Source: JAJRXR01 sp041987545 | GTDB taxonomy: Bacteria > Planctomycetota > Phycisphaerae > Phycisphaerales > UBA1924 | Reading direction: 5' to 3' | Length of the DNA: 64,000 bases | NCBI GenBank assembly: GCA_041987545.1 | Contig: JBHIWH010000005.1 | Span: 224,940 to 288,939, forward strand | Shown here: piece by piece, positions 60,000 through 64,000 of the stretch | How the letters are laid out: every line of letters starts with the position of its first letter | Position numbering within the stretch: the stretch's first letter is position 1 | Translations under genes and position numbers: made by a program | The notes under the pieces: generated by a model | Database searches by the model: none | Seen by the model: only the letters and a program-made list of their open reading frames with translations | Told to the model about the DNA's origin: nothing

Positions 60000-60344
60000 C
60001 TACTTCTTCGCCGCCTTGGACGCGCCCGAGCCGGAGTCCTTCTTGGGCTCCGACTTCGTGGCAGGCTTGGAGTCGGTCTTCTTGTCCGTCTTGCCCTCGG
60101 GCTTGGAACCGCCCCCGGACTCGGACTTCTTCTCCGCCTCCGCGGCTTTCTTGTAACTCTCGGAGCGGTAGTCGGTCTCGTAGAACCCGCCGCCCTTGAA
60201 GAGCACCGCCGCGCCCGTGCCGATCAGCCGCTCCAACGCGAGCTTCCCGCACTCGGGGCACTTGCGCTTGGCCGACTCGGACATCGACTGGAACAGCTCG
60301 AACTCGTGCTTGCACGCCGAGCAGCGGTAGTCGTACGTGGGCAT
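60000..60344 (-). CDS. FmdB family zinc-ribbon protein
   Basis: A 114-residue protein with an N-terminal FmdB zinc ribbon, YDYRCSACKHEFELFQSMSE and RKCPECGKLALERLI (two CxxC pairs). The remaining half is a Lys/Ser/Gly-rich unstructured tail. FmdB proteins are named as possible transcription regulators from methylotrophs, but the role is unclear. It lies 2 nt after grpE, so the two are coupled. Confidence 0.92.
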   Translation of the reverse strand: MPTYDYRCSACKHEFELFQSMSESAKRKCPECGKLALERLIGTGAAVLFKGGGFYETDYRSESYKKAAEAEKKSESGGGSKPEGKTDKKTDSKPATKSEPKKDSGSGASKAAKK

Positions 60345-60346
60345 GG

Positions 60347-60991
60347 TCAGTCGTCCCCCCCGGGGGCGACGGCGACCTTCGCGGGCCGAACGACCCGCTC
60401 GCCCAGGCGGTAGCCCACGCTTAGCAGCTGCACGACGTGCCCGGGCTCGATCCCCTCGGCCGGCTGCCTCAGCATCGCCTCGTGCTGGTGCGGGTCGAAC
60501 TCGTCGCCGGGCGCCGGCTCAATGCGGGAGACGCCGAACGACTCGAGCGTCTTAAACAGCTCGTCGCGGATGACCTTCACCCCGCCGATGATCTGCTCGG
60601 GCGTCGTCTTGGACGGGTCCTGGCCGAGGGCCAGGTCGAAGTGGTCCATGACCGGGATGACGGCCTGGACGACGCCGGCCCGGGCCTGCACGCCCGCCTC
60701 GCGCTCGTTGCCCGCGGCACGACGCTGGAAGTTCTGGAAGTCCGCCACCGCCCGAAGCAGCTTGTTGTTCAGTTCCTCGCGCTCGCGTGCCAGCTCGTTG
60801 AGCGCCTCGACGATGTCGTCGGCGCCCGCCGGGCACTCCAGCTCCCCCGCCTGGGCGCAATCGATCAGCTCGTTGATCCGCTCGGCCCGCTCGGCGGCGG
60901 ACTCTTCGGGCGAGTCGGCCGGGTCGGCCACGCGGGGCTCCTCGGTCGGGTTCGGGTGCTTGTGCTTTCTCATGGCTCGGGACGGGCGCAC
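60347..60991 (-). CDS. grpE: Nucleotide exchange factor GrpE
   Basis: A 214-residue GrpE, the exchange factor of DnaK. A charged N-terminal region is followed by the long coiled coil (DIVEALNELAREREELNNKLLRAVADFQNFQRR) and the C-terminal wing, where VIPVMDHFDLAL and VRPAKVAVAPGG match the family. GTG 60991 is preferred to ATG 60973 because AAGGAG lies 7 nt upstream of it. It follows dnaJ by 21 nt on the same strand, before fmdB and acpS. No dnaK is in the window. Confidence 0.93.
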   Translation of the reverse strand: MRPSRAMRKHKHPNPTEEPRVADPADSPEESAAERAERINELIDCAQAGELECPAGADDIVEALNELAREREELNNKLLRAVADFQNFQRRAAGNEREAGVQARAGVVQAVIPVMDHFDLALGQDPSKTTPEQIIGGVKVIRDELFKTLESFGVSRIEPAPGDEFDPHQHEAMLRQPAEGIEPGHVVQLLSVGYRLGERVVRPAKVAVAPGGDD

Positions 60992-61012
60992 TCGCCCGCT
61001 CCTTCATCGGCG

Positions 61013-62176
61013 TCAACCGCCCAGCAGGTCCGTGATCTTCTTCCAGAACCCGTGGCTCTCCGGGTTGACGTGCTTGTCCTCGGTCTTGGCGAACTCGCGG
61101 AGGAGCTCCTCCTGCTTGCTCGTGAGCTTCTTGGGCGTCTCGATCTTGGTCACGACGACCATGTCGCCGCGCTTGCCCCCGCGCAGGCTGGGCAGGCCCA
61201 CGCCCGGGATGCGGAAGATCGTGCCGAACTGCGTGCCCTTGGGGATCGAGAGCCTGGTCGGTTCTTCGAGCGTCGGGACTTCGACCTCCGCGCCCAGGCT
61301 CGCCTGCGTGAAGCTGATCGGCATCTCGAGCAGCAGGTGGTCGCCCTCGCGCTCGAACAGGGTGTGCTCCTTGACGCGGACGACGACGTGCAGGTCGCCG
61401 CGGACGCCGGCGCCGGTGGGCGAGGCCTCGGGCGGGGGCGGCTCGCCCTCGCCCTGGACACGGACGGCCTGGCCGTCGCTGATGCCGGCGGGGATCTTGA
61501 CGTTGATCTTCCGCTTGCGCGGGACGCGGCCCTTGCCGCGGCAGGAGTCGCACTTGTCCTTGACGATCGTCCCGCGCCCGCGGCAGTTGGGGCAGGCGGT
61601 GACCATGCGGAACATGCCGCCCAGGCCCTGCTGCTGGACCTTGCCGTGCCCGCCGCAAGTCTGGCACTGCTCGGGCTCGGTGCCGGGCTTGGCGCCCGAG
61701 CCGTTGCAGGTGTCGCACACATCAAGCCGCGTGAACTCGACCTCTCGCTCGGCGCCCGACAGCACGTCGTTGAGGTCGAGCTTGACTTCCGTTTCCAGGT
61801 CGTAGCCCCGAGCGACGCCGCCGCGGGCTCGCCCGCGCGGCCCGCCGCGCCCGCCGAAGCCGCCGCCCCCTCCGAAGATGTCGTTGAACATCGAGAAGAT
61901 GTCGTCGACGTTCATGCGGCTGAAATCGTGGGCGGCCGAACCGGCGCCGCGGAAGGCGTCATGCCCGAACTGGTCGTACCGCTGGCGCTTCTCGGGATCG
62001 GAGAGGATCTCGTACGCCGCGGCGCACTCCTTGAAGGCAGCCTCGGCCTCGGCGTCGTCGGGGTTGCGGTCCGGGTGGTACTTGAGCGCGAGGCGGCGGT
62101 AGGCGCGCTTGATCTCGTCGCCGTCCGCCGTGCGTTCGACGCCGAGGACCTCGTAGTAGTCGCGGGTCGTTGGCAT
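61013..62176 (-). CDS. dnaJ: Chaperone protein DnaJ
   Basis: A 387-residue type I Hsp40. The J domain has HPD at 34-36; then a Gly/Phe-rich linker (GGGGGFGGRGG near 100), and four CxxCxGxG zinc repeats (CDTCNGSG, CQTCGGHG, CPNCRGRG, CDSCRGKG). The C-terminal substrate-binding domain and KITDLLGG end are normal. There is no visible Shine-Dalgarno; instead a hairpin occupies 62178-62220, right before the start. It lies downstream of groEL and 21 nt upstream of grpE. Confidence 0.97.
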   Translation of the reverse strand: MPTTRDYYEVLGVERTADGDEIKRAYRRLALKYHPDRNPDDAEAEAAFKECAAAYEILSDPEKRQRYDQFGHDAFRGAGSAAHDFSRMNVDDIFSMFNDIFGGGGGFGGRGGPRGRARGGVARGYDLETEVKLDLNDVLSGAEREVEFTRLDVCDTCNGSGAKPGTEPEQCQTCGGHGKVQQQGLGGMFRMVTACPNCRGRGTIVKDKCDSCRGKGRVPRKRKINVKIPAGISDGQAVRVQGEGEPPPPEASPTGAGVRGDLHVVVRVKEHTLFEREGDHLLLEMPISFTQASLGAEVEVPTLEEPTRLSIPKGTQFGTIFRIPGVGLPSLRGGKRGDMVVVTKIETPKKLTSKQEELLREFAKTEDKHVNPESHGFWKKITDLLGG

Positions 62177-62177
62177 G

Positions 62178-62220
62178 AATCAAGCCCGCGGCGGTCTCCC
62201 GCCGGGGCTCGCTCTTGATT
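62178..62220 (-). promoter_or_regulatory. Hairpin in the dnaJ leader, immediately before ATG
   Basis: Read on the minus strand, AGCCCCGGCGG and CCGCCGCGGGCT pair around a GAGA loop with one bulged C, flanked by AATCA/TGATT closing arms. The structure ends 1 nt before the dnaJ ATG, covering the ribosome-binding region, with no T-run. It could be a translational control element (RNA-thermometer-like) or a weak attenuator after groEL. Confidence 0.5.
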
Positions 62221-62263
62221 GTGGAAACGGGGCGAGTCCTTGCCCCACTCCCTCTCTCCTCGA

Positions 62264-63877
62264 TCAGCTGACGGCGCCGACCTCCGGCTCCTTGTCCTCC
62301 TTGAGGTCGGAGACCATTACGTCCGTCGTGAGCATCAGCCCCGCGACGGACGCGGCGTTGGTCAGCGCCGTCTTCGGCACGAGCGCCGGGTCGATGATGC
62401 CGGCCTTGACCAGGTCCTCGTAGTCGCCCGTGCCGGCGTTCAGGCCGAACGCGCCCGACTCGTCGAGGACGGTCTGGACGGCCAGGTCGCCGTCGAAGCC
62501 GGCGTTGAAGGCGATCTGCCACGCGGGGGCCTCGACGGCCTTGAGGACGATGTCGAAGCCGAGCTTCTCGTCGCCCTTGGCCTTGGAGCGGGCGGCCTCG
62601 AGGGCGGGGATCGCGCGGAGGAGCGCGACGCCGCCGCCGGGGACGTACCCGGACTGGGCCGCGGCGCGGGTGGCGTGCAGGGCGTCGTCCACGAGGTCCT
62701 TGCGGGCCTTCATCTCCTGCTCGGTCGAGCCGCCGACGTTGATGATCGCGACGCCGCCGGTGAGCTTGGCGTGGCGCTCCATCAGCTTCTCGCGGTCGTA
62801 ATCCGAAGTGGACTTGTCGTGCTGGGCCTTGATCTGGTCGGCCCGGGCCGTGATGTCCTTCTTCTTGCCGGCGCCCTCGATGATCGTCGTCGCGTCCTTG
62901 GTGACGATGATCTTCTTGGCCCGGCCCAGCTCCTTGAGCTCGACGGACTCGAGCTCGCGCCCGATGTCCTCGGAGAAGTACGTGCCGCCCGTGACGATCG
63001 CGATGTCCTGGAGCATCGCCTTGCGGCGGTCGCCGAAGCCCGGGGCCTTGACGGCCGCGATGTGCAGCACGCCGCGCAGGCGGTTGACCACCAGGGCGGC
63101 CAGGGCCTCGTTCTCGACCTCCTCGGCGATGATCAGCAGCGGCTTGCCCGAGCCGGCGACCTTGTTGAGCAAGGGCAGTAGGTCGGGCAGGTTGCTGATC
63201 TTCTTCTCGTGGATCAGCACGTACGCGTCCTCGAGCACGCACTCGCCGGTCTTGGGGTCGGTCATGAAGTACGGCGACAGGTAGCCCTTGTCGAACTGCA
63301 TGCCCTCGACGTACTCGAGCGTCGTCTCGGCGGTCTTCCCGTCCTCGACCTCGACCACGCCGTCCGGGCCGACCTTGGCGATGGCCTCGGCGATCAGCTC
63401 GCCGACGTCCTCGTCGTGGTTGGCGCTGACGGTCGCGACCTTCTTGTAGTCCGCCTTGCCCTTGCAGGGGACGGCCATCTTGTCGATCGCCTCGGACGCG
63501 GCCTCGGCGGCGGCGTTGATGCCCCGCTGGATGTGCACGGGGTTCGCGCCGGCCGCGACGTGCCGCAGGCCCTCGGTGAAGATCGCCTGGGCGAGGACGG
63601 TGGCGGCGGTGGTGCCGTCGCCGGCCTTGTCGGCGGTCTTCTTGGCGACCTCGTTGACCATCTTGGCGCCCATCGACTCGAAGGGGTCGGGGAGGCTGAC
63701 CTCCTTGGAGACCGACACGCCGTCCTTGGTGATGTGGGGGCCGCCGTAGGATTTTTCAATCACGACATGGCGCCCGGCGGGCCCCATCGTGCACTTGACG
63801 GCCTCGGCCAACTGATCGACACCCTTCTTCATTTCAAGGAGTGCCGAGTCGTCGAACATGATCTGCTTCTGTGCCAT
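62264..63877 (-). CDS. groL: 60 kDa chaperonin GroEL
   Basis: A 537-residue group I chaperonin that folds proteins in an ATP-driven ring with GroES. Conserved elements: TMGPAGRHVVIEKSYGGPHITKDGVSV, AGDGTTAATVLAQAI (ATP site Asp), and VPGGGVALLRA near 410. Unlike most GroEL proteins it has no Gly-Gly-Met tail; it ends LKEDKEPEVGAVS. Length is otherwise normal. It lies 25 nt downstream of groES, so the two form the classic groESL operon, followed by dnaJ. Confidence 0.97.
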   Translation of the reverse strand: MAQKQIMFDDSALLEMKKGVDQLAEAVKCTMGPAGRHVVIEKSYGGPHITKDGVSVSKEVSLPDPFESMGAKMVNEVAKKTADKAGDGTTAATVLAQAIFTEGLRHVAAGANPVHIQRGINAAAEAASEAIDKMAVPCKGKADYKKVATVSANHDEDVGELIAEAIAKVGPDGVVEVEDGKTAETTLEYVEGMQFDKGYLSPYFMTDPKTGECVLEDAYVLIHEKKISNLPDLLPLLNKVAGSGKPLLIIAEEVENEALAALVVNRLRGVLHIAAVKAPGFGDRRKAMLQDIAIVTGGTYFSEDIGRELESVELKELGRAKKIIVTKDATTIIEGAGKKKDITARADQIKAQHDKSTSDYDREKLMERHAKLTGGVAIINVGGSTEQEMKARKDLVDDALHATRAAAQSGYVPGGGVALLRAIPALEAARSKAKGDEKLGFDIVLKAVEAPAWQIAFNAGFDGDLAVQTVLDESGAFGLNAGTGDYEDLVKAGIIDPALVPKTALTNAASVAGLMLTTDVMVSDLKEDKEPEVGAVS

Positions 63878-63902
63878 GTGGCGGTCTCCGTAGGTTGGGG
63901 CG

Positions 63903-64000
63903 TTAGCCGTCGATGACGCCGAGCAGCTCGGACTCGCGGAGGATTAGGTGCTTGTCGCCCTTGATCTCGATCTCGGAGCCGGAGTACTTGCCGTAGACGA
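63903..64000 (-). CDS. groS: 10 kDa chaperonin GroES (partial, start outside window)
   Basis: The last ~32 codons of GroES: VYGKYSGSEIEIKGDKHLIL is the family C-terminal strand pattern (the usual KYGGTEI...YLILRESDILAV), ending LLGVIDG and TAA (63903-63905). The 5' part is cut by the window edge. GroES caps the GroEL ring. Confidence 0.93.
   Translation of the reverse strand, partial: VYGKYSGSEIEIKGDKHLILRESELLGVIDG

Noticed and set aside
1..64000. tRNA, rRNA, CRISPR arrays, insertion sequences, prophage
   Set aside because: No cloverleaf-like or rRNA-like sequence, no regularly spaced direct repeats and no transposase or integrase motif was found by reading; a dedicated tRNA and repeat scan was not possible.

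Overview
The window is very GC-rich (roughly 70 percent G+C), gene-dense bacterial chromosome. The gene set points to the phylum Planctomycetota, most likely a Phycisphaerae-type marine lineage. Pointers are a classical prepilin of the planctomycete kind (N-terminal FTLIELLVVIAIIALLIG), membrane proteins carrying a CxxCGYNLRGL zinc ribbon, several ECF sigma factors with unusual partners, a split proton-translocating transhydrogenase, and long TPR/VWA/ExbBD gene strings. Taxonomy is inference from gene content; no rRNA or tRNA gene was seen. No mobile element, prophage, CRISPR array or replication origin was recognised.

Layout. 1-5.2 kb: the end of a metzincin-type protease, an ElbB-like protein, two small secreted basic proteins with duplicated leader hairpins, then a TPR-like protein followed by an ECF-sigma-like protein with a membrane anchor and three GGEQSGGR repeats. 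5.2-8.2 kb: the three-gene pnt transhydrogenase operon. 8.3-17 kb: a secreted peroxiredoxin-like protein, an Nramp-like transporter, HrpA helicase, and a beta-lactamase-fold protein lacking its catalytic residues. 17-26.6 kb: a possible tiny gene with its own promoter and terminator, an aspartokinase/homoserine-dehydrogenase-like protein, BtpA, an HD protein, a CNT nucleoside transporter divergent from a uridine-kinase-like protein, an M61 peptidase, a POT peptide transporter and small membrane proteins. 26.6-33 kb: an M50 protease, rplT and rpmI, then two sigma-factor modules with putative anti-sigma proteins, and a tRNA-binding protein.

33-43.3 kb is the most interesting region. Eight minus-strand genes are all joined by short stop/start overlaps: a VWA protein with a TonB-like N-terminal anchor, a secreted protein, ExbB/TolQ, two ExbD proteins, a TPR protein, a membrane protein with a degenerate J domain, and a zinc-ribbon lipoprotein-like protein. 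I read it as a proton-motive-force-driven envelope machine in which a VWA protein takes the place of TonB.

43.5-53 kb: pyrH-frr, a zincin and zinc-ribbon membrane protein pair, MoxR, a DUF1570-like peptidase, a CDGSH protein, and a large FAD/Fe-S oxidoreductase. 53-64 kb: a DUF4139-like protein, a prepilin, RidA, a transaldolase, then a minus-strand set groES(partial)-groEL-dnaJ-grpE-fmdB-acpS-acyl-CoA ligase. This set links protein folding to fatty acid and acyl carrier metabolism; dnaJ has a strong hairpin directly before its start codon.
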